From Apodemus sylvaticus (lineage: Eukaryota; Chordata; Mammalia; Rodentia; Muridae): a stretch of DNA of 64,000 nt. The translations under genes and the position numbers were made by a program. The notes beneath the pieces are model-generated. The model had not been told where the DNA came from. It saw only the letters and a list, made by a program, of their open reading frames with translations, and did no database searches. Positions 21,411 to 32,621 of this stretch are shown one piece after another. The number at the start of each line of letters is the position of its first letter. Within the stretch, counting starts at the first letter, position 1. Location of the stretch: assembly GCF_947179515.1 (NCBI RefSeq), contig NC_067473.1, positions 103,232,282-103,296,281 of the forward strand. The letters run 5' to 3'.

Positions 21411-21442
21411 TTTATTATTACTATTATTATTATTATTATTAT
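21411..21442. repeat. (TTA)n microsatellite
   Basis: About ten ATT/TTA units within AT-rich unassigned DNA. Confidence 0.9.
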
Positions 21443-21514
21443 CTACCATTTGATATGCAATTTAACAAAATAAATGTCAGCATTTGTGGGTGTCCTCTTT
21501 TTTAAAAAAATTAA

Positions 21515-21680
21515 GTTTTAATTAAATATATGTTTTCTCTGTATGTGAGTCTGTGCCCATGAGTGCAATTGCCTGCAGAGGCCAGAAAAGAGCCTCTGTA
21601 ACTGAAATTATAGGTGGTTTTGAACTGCCCAACATGGTTGCTGGGAAACAAATTCATATGCTCCTCAGCTCCAGTCTTGG
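21515..21680 (-). mobile_element. B3 SINE, minus strand, diverged
   Basis: Blocks GTCTGTGCCCATGAGTGC, GCAGAGGCCAGAAAAGAG and 'ggttgctgggaaacaaattc' are in B3 reverse order. Part of the head is deleted, with the end seen as CAGCTCCAG. Confidence 0.8.
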
Positions 21681-21689
21681 TCATTTATA

Positions 21690-23110
21690 AAAGGAGAATT
21701 ATCTATTTAGCTAATTGGATTTGAGGAAGAACAACTGTAATGGGTAGTCAAGAAAATAATATGTCCTTTGGCACAAGGACATACTCAACATGGACAGAAT
21801 TAGGCACCAAATTGCTAGTGAGGTAAATGTGTCTAATTTTGTTTCACTGGATACCACTGGACCTTATCCCCTTGGCTTTAGAGGCTGATGCAAGCAGTGG
21901 TATGCTAATGAAGCATTCTAGCACCAAAAGGTTGTGGTGGAACCTCTAGGAGAGAAAAATGTTAAGAAAGCTTTGAGGATTAGACAGAGGAATATTTTTT
22001 GAATTTGATTAAAAATTGTTCTCTGTGCTGCAATTTAATCATGTTTCACAGAATTGGCTTTCTCATGCCCCGAGGAAAGAAGCAAATTTCTGCCTTCTTT
22101 GTGGCCATTCTGTGTTTCGAGCATGCCCTGAAATTGAGGAAACTGGTGACATTATCTTACCTAGAGGTGAAGAAATGTTTGCACATATGAGGATAGTTAA
22201 AGATGGTGTTTTGGAGTTCTCTTAAGATGCTATCTTCAAATATTTAAATGAAATGTCAAATCCTTGTTTCTCAGATCTCCCAAAGTCAGTGATAATGACT
22301 AATATGGTCCTTCCTTCTGCTTTCTGTGACATCGATGGGAAGGTTAATGGAGCTGAGCTTTCTCTGCTGCAAGTCCCTGTAGCACCCACACAAGCTGTTT
22401 GTCGTCCTCAGGGAGCCAGCATGGTACTCTTACCTTTGTTTGTTTCTTGTCTCCTCTCTGCCCCCACAGAATACTTGCTCTTGTTTGTGTTGTAACCAGT
22501 GTCCCCTCCAAAAGCCAGACTGTAACTTCATAGCCATTATAAGAACATCAAAAAATAAGGACACTGTGAGGCCTCAGAAACATTCTTATTTTCTCCTTCT
22601 GCTATAAGATTACATAGCACAAACACCCTTACCTGAAGCCAGTGACATGCACCTAGACTTCCTATGCTTTTGAACCTTCTATTGTTTACAAATTATCCAG
22701 TCTATGGTACTCTGTGATAGCCTCAGAAAATGAATGAATACACTTGGTAAGCTTGAAGTTATATTAGGAATTCAATGAACAGAATATGTTAAAACTTCAT
22801 GATGCAAATATTAAAGTTTCTGGACTAAAAATGGGATATTGACATGCCCTTACGAATACAGGGTGTTTGTGTTCTATTGTTGGGTTTAATCTATTTACTG
22901 CACCCTTTCCCAGACTTGGCAGATACAGTCTTTGGATTTTATTTTTTTTTGTCTATGCTCCTAATGTTCTTAGATCTTTAAAGATACTTGCTCTAAGGGT
23001 TTGAAGATTACCCAATATTTTGACTGTTTAATTCTCAACTTTCATTTTCCAATCGTAGCTTACAGATAGAAAAAAGTCATTCAGGTTCATACCAGCAGAA
23101 GAGCTCAAAG
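21690..23110. other. No gene; unassigned, probably single-copy DNA
   Basis: Short frames occur (for example 22253-22495 plus), but none has recognisable protein content, codon bias or splice context. No interspersed repeat was recognised. The complexity of the sequence suggests old single-copy DNA. Confidence 0.4.
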
Positions 23111-23119
23111 CTTGGGTCT

Positions 23120-23465
23120 CTGATGATTAATGTCCATTGTCAGTTTGACAGAGTTGAGAATCACCTTGGAGATGAACCTCTGCTAGTAAATGTAAGGGTG
23201 TTTCTGAAGAGGTTCACTGAAGTGCCAAGACATGCCTGAAATGTGGGAAACATCATTCATGTGGCTCATGTTCTCCTCTGAGTAAAATGGATGAAGCCAA
23301 CTGAGTACCAGCAACCATCTCTCTCTGCTTCCCGACTGTGGGCCTCAGTGTGGCCTGCTTCTCCACTTGCCATGTTTCCTTGACCCTCGTTAGACTGTAT
23401 CTCCTCACACTGTGAGACAAAATAAATGTCTCCACTATTAAATTGCTCTTTCTCAGGTGTTTGGC
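23120..23465 (+). mobile_element. Rodent medium-reiterated repeat (URR1-like), plus strand
   Basis: Starts near ATTAATGTCCATTGTCAGTTTG with a 'gttgagaatcaccttggagatgaacc' head. Its body includes CCAGCAACCATCTCTCTCTG and 'cttcccgactgtgg', and it ends 'gtgagacaaaataaatgtctcc...ttgctctttctcagg'. The block order matches the copy at 5185-5765. Confidence 0.65.
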
Positions 23466-23469
23466 ACAT

Positions 23470-25600
23470 TACGGAGAGTAGAACTAAAATGGGGGCCTCC
23501 CCCTAAACCCTTTTCTCCTCCTGGGTGCTTTCTCCTAAACACCCCTGAAGGCATTCATATCAGAATCATCTATGCCATTTCTAGAAATAATCAGATCACT
23601 GGACTTCTTCCCATTACTCTGCTCAGTGAGAATTTTACATAGTAGACCAGGGATCTGAAAGAGTTAAATGCTCTTTAGGTGATCCCCACACACATTAGAG
23701 TGTGTGGCCTGCCACGGTAAATGGTACCATTTGTCACCCAATTGTTCATGCCAAAGCCTGGCAGTAAGTCCTCCCTCCATCCCTCTCTCTCTTCCACATT
23801 TAATCAATAAGTTAATCTACAAATTTGCTTCTTAGAGATGTCATGGTCGTAAGAGATATGGTGTGAGACAGTGATTTATCATCTGATTAGGTCGGACACT
23901 GGAGCATTAAATTAATTAATTCCTATGTGAGATTTACACTCTTCCCACAAAACTTAAAGATAAATACTCCGTAGGGATTAAGATGCTGAGTGGTGGAATG
24001 CGATGCTAAATCAAAGCATAACAGTCCCCACCTGCCAGACTCCTCGTCCCTCTGGGCTTTACTCTCCTTACCATCACCTCCTACTTACCTTCCACATCTG
24101 GAAGTGAAGACTGCTGCCTCCCTCAACTCCTGCTTGGGTTGAAAAGGCACCTTGTATTTTATCCTAGCCCATTAAGGATCACAGTGTTAAATCATGTGCT
24201 TGGCTTTTAGGTGATAGAAACCAATTTTCCAGCACCTCAAAATAGCTCAGAACATTTTATTTTTTGCTATAACTGAAGAGAAGAATAATATCATGCTGAT
24301 TTTTTGTAATTGTATGTATTTGCTTGAATTGTTTCCCCGATAGAATCCTTCCATAATGACCATTATTATAGTTAATGCTTCAGAATATATTACTTGATTT
24401 CTCTAGTATTTGTTTTGTTAGTTCAATTTTAATTTGATGCTATATTTTGCCTTTTTCAAATTTGTAGCATTCATTTATAATTTCTGGAGACTGACTTAGT
24501 TTCTGATTGTAATATAGTAGTGATGAATGTGTATAGACGGAAAGAACACAAGAAATACAACAATAAAAAAGAGAAATATTACAATAAAAAGAAATCAATT
24601 TTAATTCTATAAAATGTGTATCCCTCTATAAAGACAACTACTAAGAAGACAGTATGAAACTCCCGGTATTGAGCTAGCCAATTGTTCCCTCTTAGTAAAA
24701 GCTGCAGTTGTTGTTCACGAAGCGTCTGTACTGTATACCAGGTGTGTTTGTTGAAAGCATAGTGTTTGAGTAAACAACGTCAGATTGGGATGCTCTCCAC
24801 TTCCTGGTGGAATAGGAGAATATGCAATTTTGAATATAATTCAGGTCAATTTCCTTTTGCTTGGCTTTGGCAGAAATCACTATGGAAATGATATCTGATG
24901 CAAGGCAACCCACACGTTCAGCAAGCATTCATTGCCTGTTGTTGTATTTACTGTAAGGAACACTGGCTGTCGTAAGAAAACACCTCAAAATACAAACAGC
25001 TTAGAGAACACACCTATCATCTGTTCATGTTTATGATGGTGGACGTGGGACAGCTCCCCAGAAGTGCCTGGCTTCCGGACTTTGGCATGTTTACATGGGG
25101 GGGGGGCGGCTTCGTTTTCAGCCCAGTCATCATGGAAGAGTGGGAATAGCCAAGCAGAATTACTGCAAGGCCTGGACTTGGTGTGGCTTCTCACTCTTGT
25201 GGTCAAGCAACCTGACTTTACATAAGGGGACAGGGAGAGAGCAATGGAATGAGATTTTGTTCATATACACCTGTGTCTTCTGCAGTTCACTAAAGTGTTT
25301 GCCCACTGAGAACACCCCATTGTCTCCATAAAGACCATGACAACAAATCCCATCCAATCAATTCTGGGTCTGATCAGTGCTCTGTGTCACAACAGGATGC
25401 TCTTAGGTGTTGACTTCAGATATACAGAGTGAAGACACAAAGCACATCTACTACTAAGTAATTACAAACTCTAATAATAGCAGACACCAGCAGAAAGGTG
25501 AGTAATGGGATCACATCACAGTCTCTCTATGGTGACAGTCTAAAATCCTACTGGACAGAGAGATACCAAGAAGACTTCTTGTTTTGGAGATGGCAGAAGC
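23470..25600. other. No gene; unassigned DNA, some possibly conserved
   Basis: No murine repeat recognised over most of this 2.1 kb. The segment near 24670-24960 retains several CpG sites in AT-rich context (CACGAAGCG, AACAACGTCAG, CACACGTTC), which can indicate constraint, but this is only a visual impression. A G run at 25098-25106 is present. Confidence 0.35.
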
Positions 25601-25603
25601 AAA

Positions 25604-25735
25604 CCAAATCAAACCAAACCAAACCAAACCAGACCAGACCAGACCAGACCAGACCAGACCAGACCAGACCAGTCCAGACCAGACCAGACTAGACCAGACC
25701 AAATCAAACCAAACAAAATGAAACCAAACTCACCA
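25604..25735. repeat. (AACCA/GACCA)n pentanucleotide microsatellite
   Basis: Starts with AAACC units, changes to about 18 ACCAG units, then returns to AAACC-type units. The WSGLVWSGLV and TRPDQTRPDQ frames are translations of it. Confidence 0.97.
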
Positions 25736-25854
25736 GACCAAACATTCCAATCTAATCAGAGCAGGGGAAGTTACCTCTGAAAATTATTTTCAACAGAAAA
25801 ATAAGTTTGTGAGTTTCTTCTGGTTTCTTTCTAGTTTGTTTGCTTGTTCTTTTG

Positions 25855-25980
25855 CTTTCTAAATAGAAAGAGAAACAGTATAGAGTTGGATAGGGAGAAG
25901 GTGGCAGGATCTGGGATGAGCTGGGGGAGGGGAAAATCTGATTAGAATATATTGTAGAAAAAAATTCAATAAAAATGTCA
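25855..25980 (+). mobile_element. LINE-1 3' terminal fragment
   Basis: GAGTTGGATAGGGAGAAGG, then 'ggatctgggatgagctggggg', then TTAGAATATATTGTAGAAAA and TTCAATAAAAATG give the terminal 3'UTR of an old murine L1 on the plus strand. A short CA-rich run follows at 25983-26030. Confidence 0.8.
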
Positions 25981-26467
25981 AAACACACACTCTTGTGCAC
26001 ACATACATGCATGTGTGCACACACGAAAAGACAGGAAAATTATCAAGCTTACATGTATTGATGGGAAGGGGATACTATCTTTAAAACTTCTAGGACTATA
26101 TGTAACAACCATTGAACTCAGCTAGCAAGATGAAATGGTTGTAGCTAACGAGTTTTAATTAAAAACTAGCTTTATGAAGTGTGGGTTGGTGAAAGGCAGC
26201 TGTTTTCTGATCAAGCTAGGTTTAAACTCTGGAGCCCCACCAGATAATTCTGGAAGGAATGGAAGGTCAGTTTACCATGCTCTCAGACACCAGGCTTCTG
26301 ACTCCAGGCCCCTAACTCCATAATTCTGTGGCCATCAGTCATGTAGGGCAATGCCCCAAACTCCTGGTAGTCGGTCTGAACTCCACCCTCATAGTTACTT
26401 GGCAACAGTCAGTCAGGTATGCTTCTCCCCATGGTTACCTGGCAACAGCCAAGTAGACCTGGCCCAC

Positions 26468-26475
26468 TATAAAAG
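26468..26475 (+). promoter_or_regulatory. TATA box of the LTR promoter
   Basis: TATAAAAG lies 150 bases upstream of the AATAAA signal. A CT-rich region follows, as in many murine ERVK LTRs. Transcription would be expected to start about 30 bases downstream. Activity cannot be judged from sequence. Confidence 0.7.
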
Positions 26476-26618
26476 GGGCTGTTTGCCCCTTCCTCTCTGT
26501 CTTGTTCTCTTGTCTCTCTCTCTTGCCCTCTTGGGCTGCCCTCTCTCCCATCCCCTTCCCCCTCTCCACGTGGCCATGGCTGGCCTATACTTTTCACTCA
26601 TCACACTTCTCCGCCAAC

Positions 26619-26624
26619 AATAAA
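26619..26624 (+). terminator. AATAAA polyadenylation signal of the LTR
   Basis: AATAAA in CAACAATAAACGC, about 145 bases after the TATA box. That spacing is compatible with an R region ending shortly downstream. Confidence 0.6.
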
Positions 26625-27409
26625 CGCTTCAAAGCCATGGACTGCCTGCTTCATCACAGACCCGCTGTGCTGGAGCAATGGAGCAGGTCTCCCTCTCAAT
26701 GAGGAGCTGTATCTAATATCCCGCAGGGAAACCTCTCTGTGCTTCCAGCCATGGTCACCCCCAAGCCAAGCCGAGCTGCTTGAACAAGCCAAGGAGCCAC
26801 TTGTCCCTGTGGGAACCAGTCGGAGCTCCGACTCTGTTTCCTTTGGCTCAGGGCTAGACCCAGCTTCGCCGGCCCCCTACCCTGTTCTCAGCTCTTCAGC
26901 AACCTCCAGCGGCGTCTGTGGTGTCCAAGAGTGAGAACCTGTTGTCCTTGATCTCCACGAGGCCCGAGGAACCACTAGCTGGGCCCTGCCATTTCCCCGA
27001 GGACCACAGGCTGCCCCTCCAAACCCTAGGAGCTGGGTCCTGTGACTTCTCTTAGCCTGATCCCCGCCTGGTGCATTTGCCTTTGCCAAGTGGCCAGAGC
27101 TGGCTGGGTGCAGGGTGCCACTTTTAAGCCACAATGAATTAAGAAAATTTTTACCTCATAAGCTCTCAAATGTAGACACAATCCAGAGTTGAGGCTGTAG
27201 TTACATAATAGAGCCTTCTGTCCTGCTCAAGCCTATGTTGGTAGATTCCTTATCATGTAGCTTCCAGTGGTACCAGAAACACTACATTTTCTTGGTCATA
27301 TACTGAGGGGGAAAGAGACTTTGTCTTAATTCTGTCATTGGATCAACTTAAATCACTTGGTCATCTATGACCAATAATCCTCAGGAGGGGCTGCAGTGAT
27401 ACTGTCTGG

Positions 27410-27528
27410 TTCTGGTATACCACACGGGAGCTCAGCCCAGTTGTCTCTTCTGTGGAAACTGCATGCACATATAGTACAGCCATACATGCAGGCCAAACCA
27501 ACCACACACATAAAATAATAAGAAGAGA
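27410..27528 (+). mobile_element. B2/B3-like SINE 3' half
   Basis: Diverged copy with GGTTCTGGTATACCACACGG, 'gttgtctcttctgtgg' and a tail ACACACATAAAATAATAAG. Only the 3' half is recognisable, and the family call is uncertain. Confidence 0.5.
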
Positions 27529-27574
27529 ATCACCAGGATGGATTCCTGTGTTCTGGTTGACTTATAGTTTAAGG

Positions 27575-28906
27575 AGCAGAAAACATCCAATGGAAAAAAG
27601 ATAGCCTTTTCAACAAATGGTGCTGGTTCAACCGGAGGTCAGCATGCAGAAGAATGTGAATTGATCCATCCTTATTTCCTTGTACTAAGCTCAACTCCAA
27701 ATGGATCAAGGACCTCCACGTAAAGCCAGACACTCTGAAGCTAATAGAAAAGAAACTGGGAAGACCCTTGAGGGCATCGGTATAGGGGGAAAGTTCCTGA
27801 ACAGAACACCAATAGCTTATGCGCTAAGATCAAGAATTGACAAATGGGACCTCATAAAATTACAAAGTTTCTGTAAGGCAAAGGACACCATCAAAAGGAC
27901 AAATTGGCAACCAACAAATTGGGAAAAGATCTTCACCAACCCTACAACATATAGAGGTCTAATATCCAATATATATAAAGAACTCAAGAAGTTAGACCCC
28001 AGGGAACCAAATAACCCTATTAAAAATGGGGTACAGATCTAAACAATAGAAACTTATAGTTTCTATATAGTTGACTGAAGTTCCAGCTTCTGCATGGAAA
28101 ATGGGCTCTGCCTCTTAAGACTCACATGGGTCATATGCAAAAGAGTAACAGGTAAAAGGCCAGTGTGCAATCATGATGTTTGATCATGGCATATGTCATG
28201 ATCCAACATATGTCAAAGAACATGTCAGCTACCAAAATTTTTTATACATGTGTGATGCAAGAGAAAAAAAATTTTTTCTATGTGCTCCTTTGAACAAGAG
28301 ATCTGTGGAATGCAGGGGGATGGGCATCATTTTAAGGTTTTTAATGAGTCAGAGACAACATAAGAGCAGTGTGACAGTGACAGCCTTGGGGTAAGATATA
28401 CAATGAGAGGGCAATACAGAGGCGAATGCTTATAGCCAAACATTGGACCGAGCGTGGGAACCCCGATGCGAAAGTTAGGGCAAGGACTGTAGGAGCTGAA
28501 GGGGTTTGCCACCTCATAGGAAGAGCAACAATATGAGCCAGCCAGACTCCCCCCACCCCCCAACCCCCTCAACCCCCCCCCCCCCCCCCGCAAAGCTTCC
28601 AGGAACGAAACCACCAGCCAAAGAGTACGCAGGGGTTACCCATGGCTCCAGCTGCATAGGTAGCAGAGGATGACCTTATCTGGCATCACTGGGAGGGGAG
28701 ATCCTTGGTCTTATGAAGGCCTGATGACCCAGGGTAGGGGGAACGCTAGGTGGCTGAGGCAGGGGTGGGTGGGCAGGTGGGCGTGCACCCTCATAGAGGC
28801 AAGAGGAGGGAGAAGGGGATGGGGGCCATGTGGAGGGGAGGCTGGGAAGGGGAATGACATTTGAAATGTAAATAGATAATGTAACCAATAAAGTAAAAAA
28901 ATAAAT
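27575..28906 (+). mobile_element. LINE-1 ORF2 C-terminal and 3'UTR pieces around a foreign segment
   Basis: Part one (27575-28055) is ORF2 sequence, with an open stretch reading GKFLNRTPIAYALRSRIDKWDL and LISNIYKELKKLD. Part two (about 28385-28906) is 3'UTR, with ATACAATGAGAGGGCAATAC, 'gaaggggtttgccacctcatagg', a 17-base C run at 28573-28589 and a tail TTTGAAATGTAAATAG. The ORF2 end and early 3'UTR are missing. About 330 bp that I do not recognise as L1 sits between the parts. Confidence 0.88.
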
Positions 28907-29099
28907 AAATAAAAGGAGAGAGCAGGCAACCCAGGCAGTCAGCAGCCTTGGGAAAATTCTAGAGATAAGTATATAATGAAGATGGAAAAAGAGAAGTGTC
29001 TCAGACTTCCCTGCCTGCTACAGCACTAGCTACGGGACATCTGAAATGTGGATTATGATAAACATTGAATTATTAATATTTCTACATCATGTTGAATTA

Positions 29100-29322
29100 T
29101 AGAATTTTATTGGTTTATTTTTAATTAGCATGTATTATACATAATAAAGTATTTCATTATGGCATTTTCTGACATTAAAGTTATGCATAGCTGGGCAGTG
29201 GTGGTGCATGCCTTTAATTCCAGCACTTAGGAGACAGAAGCAGGTGGATTTCTGAGTTCGAGGCCAGCCTGGTCTACAGAGTGAGTTCCAGGATAGCGAG
29301 GGATACAGAGAAACCCTGTCTT

Positions 29323-29355
<33 letters not shown>

Positions 29356-29665
29356 CAAAAGAAAAAAGTTATGCATGTAGTATATTTTGCCCATACCCCC
29401 AGTTACCCTCTCTTATCCCTCCCACTCCTCCCTATCCCCTTTTCTTTCCAACTAGTTTTCCTTCTACTTTTCTGTCTTTGAGAGTTACCTGAGGATTCTT
29501 TACTGAAATCCAGGTGAAAGGTTATTCACAGGAGCACTTTACCAGTGGTTGCATCGATGAATAAAATGTCTCTCTCATCACCAGCAACCATTATCTGTCT
29601 GTAGATCCTCTGGGAGAGATGGCCCTGCTGCTTTCTAAATACAAAACTGTGGCTCCTGCTTTTTA
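29100..29665 (-). mobile_element. LINE-1 (Lx-type) 3' end, minus strand, split by B1
   Basis: The left part (29100-29176) reads 'ttattggtttatttttaattagc' with ATACATAATAAAG. After the B1 it continues with CCCCAGTTACCCTCTCTTATCC, 'ccaactagttttccttctac', AGGAGCACTTTACCAGTGG and CCAGCAACCATTATCTG. These are Lx 3'UTR blocks in reverse order. Confidence 0.8.
29189..29364 (+). mobile_element. B1 SINE, plus strand, 12-bp target-site duplication
   Basis: Starts AGCTGGGCAGTGGTGG and continues through the GCCTTTAATTCCAGC box, GATTTCTGAGTTCGAGGCC and GAGAAACCCTGTCTT, ending in an A tail with GAAAA units. AAAGTTATGCAT is duplicated at 29177-29188 and 29365-29376. The empty site (CTTT/AATG on the other strand) fits the L1 endonuclease. 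Confidence 0.97.
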
Positions 29666-29669
29666 AGAG

Positions 29670-30325
29670 AAGATCATGATTAACTCTGAGAGACTGATAT
29701 GAAAAATGTAAGACAGGATAAGAAAAGAGGAGGTGTCTGTGTGTTCATGTGGGGGCCACTTCCTGTGGAGCCTGCTTTAAGTAGGTGCTATCTCTTTCCC
29801 CTTGGGGAGTCATTAAGGGCCTCAAGTTCACTTCAGCAACCTCACTGACTCTTGTGGAGATTGGATTGTAGGGGGTAAAATAATTGGCAAGGAGCCCAGA
29901 AGGCAATAATTTAGACAAGGCGGGACCTGGCCTGAAAGAATGACAATGGTGAGGACTTGGGGGAAAATGCCCAAGGGACAGTGCAGGGACAGAGTCAGCA
30001 GAATGTTGGGAATGATTAGATACTGGAACAGGCTTGATGGATAATGTAGTGGAGTGTGTGAATTCCTAGGTGAAGAACCAGGTCTCTGATAAAGGAGTGA
30101 AGAGGAGACAGCTGCAGAAAAAGTCAAATCAAATGCTCCGGACTAAGATAGTAGAAATGGGACAGAGAGAGCTATCCTTGTGACACCCTTCTCCATAAGA
30201 TATTCTTCTGTTCTTGTGGTGTTTGGGTCATTTTGTGGTCAGTGACAGGTGACAGAAAGCTATCTGAGGGAGAATAGCTTTTTACTCAAATGACAGGATT
30301 TTCTAATGTACTGGTCAGAATTTTG
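29670..30325. other. No gene; unassigned purine-leaning DNA
   Basis: No recognised repeat or coding sequence. Frames on the minus strand (29828-30127) lack protein-like features. Confidence 0.35.
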
Positions 30326-30329
30326 TTAT

Positions 30330-30527
30330 TTTTGATGCTTTTATTAACATATTAATTACAACAATGGGCTTATTATGACATTTTCATACATGTACCTAAT
30401 TTGCATTGAGCATGCAGATTCCCATTAGCCTTTTTGTTTCTTTCCTACTTCTGATGATTCCTTTTTCCTCCTAACTCAGCCTCCTCCTTTTATGATGATG
30501 ATGATGATGATTGATGATAATGATGAT

Positions 30528-30564
<37 letters not shown>

Positions 30565-31385
30565 CAGTGTGTGTTTCAATGAGGCTTATCAGGATTGTTA
30601 TAAGAACATACATGAATATTTGTTACAGCAGCATGGGTTCTTTATCATAGGCCACATCACTGATGAAAGTATCTTTCCTTACCTTCAAGTATTAGCTGCA
30701 TATAAATGCTCAGAGATGGCTCAGGACTTACATGGCCCCTTTCCCACGATGACAGGGAGTTGATAGGCCCTGTCTTTGGCAGGTCTTGTGCAGGAAAGTC
30801 ACAGTTGCTGTGAGTTTCAGAGTACAACAGCTATGCCATGCCTTGACGTAAGCATTCTATAACTGCTCTCTCTCCACACAGCTCTTAGAGTCTTTCTAGC
30901 CCCTCTACAACCTTCCCTGATGCTTGGAGGAGGTAATATAGATTTCCCGTTTATGGCTGTCTATTCAGTAGTCATTGATTTTCAGCAATTTGACCACCTA
31001 TGAGTCTCCACAATTACTGGTCTTATCAGTTACTGAAAGCAGCATTAATCTATGGCTCACTCACTGGCTTTTAACCAGGTTTACAGCATCGGTTATGAAT
31101 TCCATCCTGTGAAGCAGGCCTCAAACCCAACCATAAGACAGTTGGTTACCACTATAAAAATCTCTTCACTAATGCAATGGCAAGTACATCTTGCCTGTTT
31201 GTCTGGGAGCTTTGTTGGGTAAGGTCGTCAATGTCCCAACAGCCTGTATAGCACCTTCTCGTACTCGGAAGGCTCATCAGAAGAGAAGAAGGCTCCAGTT
31301 TTTTCCCACTTCAATTTCTCTATGATGTATGATCAAGAGTGTGATGTTGTCATTATCAATCTTACCATCTAGATTTTGTAGACAA
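30330..31385 (-). mobile_element. LINE-1 (Lx-type) 3'UTR, minus strand
   Basis: Long reversed 3'UTR. Blocks are CTTATTATGACATTTTCATACATG, a TGATGA/GT microsatellite, CATGGGTTCTTTATC, CACATCACTGATGAAAG, 'atgacagggagttgataggccc', GTCACAGTTGCTGTGAGTTTC, 'tatggctgtctattcagtagtc' and 'gaattccatcctgtgaagcaggcctcaaa'. The same 3'UTR type recurs as a short fragment at 51830. Confidence 0.85.
30493..30562. repeat. (TGA)n and (GT)n microsatellite inside L1 3'UTR
   Basis: About 35 bases of ATG/TGA units are followed by about 32 bases of GT, within the reversed L1 3'UTR. Confidence 0.95.
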
Positions 31386-31394
31386 CAGGCAGCC

Positions 31395-31728
31395 ATAGTG
31401 TTTGCCTGTATTGGTTTGTGTTGTGTAGAGAGGTCACACAGTGTTGGTACTGCAGGCAGGAACTGAGGCAGGGACCATGGAGGAATGTTGCTTTTGGACC
31501 TGCTCTCCAGGCTCACAGTCATCTGTATTTTTATTTAGATCTCTCAGGAGTCCACCCTCCAAGGGTGGCACTGCCTCCATGGGCTGAGCCCTTACACATC
31601 AATCTTTAATTGAGAAACACCCTATACACTTTCCACTGTCTAATCTGATGGGTGAATTTTTACAATTAAGGTTTCCTCTTCTCAAGTTACTTGAGTTTGT
31701 GTTAAGTTGACAAAAACCAGCATAACAA
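31395..31728 (-). mobile_element. Rodent medium-reiterated repeat (URR1-like), minus strand
   Basis: Reverse-order blocks: CTCTCCAGGCTC, 'ctcaggagtccaccctccaagggtggcactgcc', ATGGGCTGAGCCCTT, CATCAATCTTTAATTGAGAAAC and TGAGTTTGTGTTAAGTTGAC. These match the copy at 59632 read backwards. The 3' half is missing. Confidence 0.65.
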
Positions 31729-31789
31729 TACAGTCACAGACTAGGAAAGTTTTGTAGTTATTACAAAGTTTATCACAAGTCTATTCAGC

Positions 31790-32198
31790 AATCTAGTAAT
31801 TCCATTACTAGATATCCTGTGAAGACTAAAGAAAATAGAAGCCAAAATAAAGACTTGTATGCAAGTATTTATAGAAGAATTTTACTAGAAATAATAATTT
31901 GAATATTCATCGAATGCTGAATGGATATAGAAAATGCATCAGATCAATGCAGTGGAATATTGTTCAATAATGAAAGCAATAAAATAAAATAAAATCCTAA
32001 GGCATGCTATAACGTAAATAAACATTTAAAAATTAAGATAAACCAAAAAGATGAGAACCAAAGACAGAGCATTACATAAAAAGTTAGTGTGTATTAAATA
32101 TTCATATGATGCAAGTTTATAAAAATGAAGCAGATAGGCCTATTTTTACTTGGCCTTTGAATAAGTGGTTATTGGTTGAGAACTGGAGAACTGGAGAA
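31790..32198 (+). mobile_element. Ancient mammalian LINE-1 (L1M), ORF2 3' region
   Basis: TCTAGTAATTCCATTACTAG, 'gacttgtatgcaagtatttatag', GCTGAATGGATATAGAAAATG, AATGCAGTGGAATATTGTTC and 'cataaaaagttagtg' follow the order of the ORF2 C-terminal region and 3'UTR of old mammalian L1. Too diverged to translate. Confidence 0.7.
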
Positions 32199-32206
32199 CA
32201 ATTGGA

Positions 32207-32210
32207 AATT

Positions 32211-32304
<94 letters not shown>

Positions 32305-32335
32305 TTCCTTCCTTCCTTCCTTCCTTCCTTCCTTC

Positions 32336-32424
<89 letters not shown>

Positions 32425-32471
32425 TTCCTTCCTTCCTTCCTTCCTTCCTTCCTTTCTTTCTTTCTTTTTTA
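32207..32471. repeat. (TTTC)n/(TTCC)n array: expanded tail of the adjacent B1
   Basis: About 265 bases of TTTC units are broken by two blocks of TTCC, near 32301-32336 and 32421-32452. It lies between the B1 body and the left target-site duplication. On the B1 strand it is therefore the element's A-tail turned into (AAAG)n. The FFLSFFLS and PSFLPSFL frames are repeat translation. Confidence 0.97.
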
Positions 32472-32621
32472 TTTTGGTTTTTTCGAGATAGGGTTTCTCT
32501 GTATAGCCCTGACTGTCCTGGAACTCACTCTGTAGACCAGGCTGGCCTCGAACTCAGAAATCCACCTGCCTCTGCCTCCCAGAGTGCTGGGATTACAGGC
32601 GTGCGCCACCACCGCCTGGCT
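32472..32621 (-). mobile_element. B1 SINE, minus strand, 15-bp target-site duplication
   Basis: Full body from the GCCAGGCGGTGGTGGCGC head (right end) to GAGAAACCCTATCTCG. CAATTGGAAATTTCT occurs at 32199-32213 and 32622-32636. The empty site TTCT/AA fits L1 endonuclease. Confidence 0.97.

Larger units (their letters stand above)
26180..27133 (+). mobile_element. Solo LTR of an endogenous retrovirus, ERVK-like
   Basis: The boundaries are TGTGGG at 26180 and GCCACA ending at 27133, an inverted terminal pair. The flanks are ATGAAG (26174-26179) and ATGAAT (27134-27139), a 6-bp duplication with one mismatch, as expected for ERVK integrases. Inside are two GTTACCTGGCAACAG/GTTACTTGGCAACAG repeats, a TATA box, a CT-rich stretch and a polyadenylation signal. 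No primer-binding site, gag, pol or env sequence is adjacent, so recombination between two LTRs probably removed the provirus. At 954 bp, with about 500 bp after the poly(A) signal, the U5-side region is long. GC content is clearly higher than the surroundings. Confidence 0.75.

Noticed and set aside
22253..22495. 80-residue plus-strand frame
   Set aside because: Length expected by chance; no recognised domain or splice context.
26180..27133. A CpG-island promoter or exon of a host gene in the GC-rich stretch
   Set aside because: TG...CA ends, 6-bp flanks, TATA box and AATAAA spacing fit an LTR better; no splice site or conserved frame seen.
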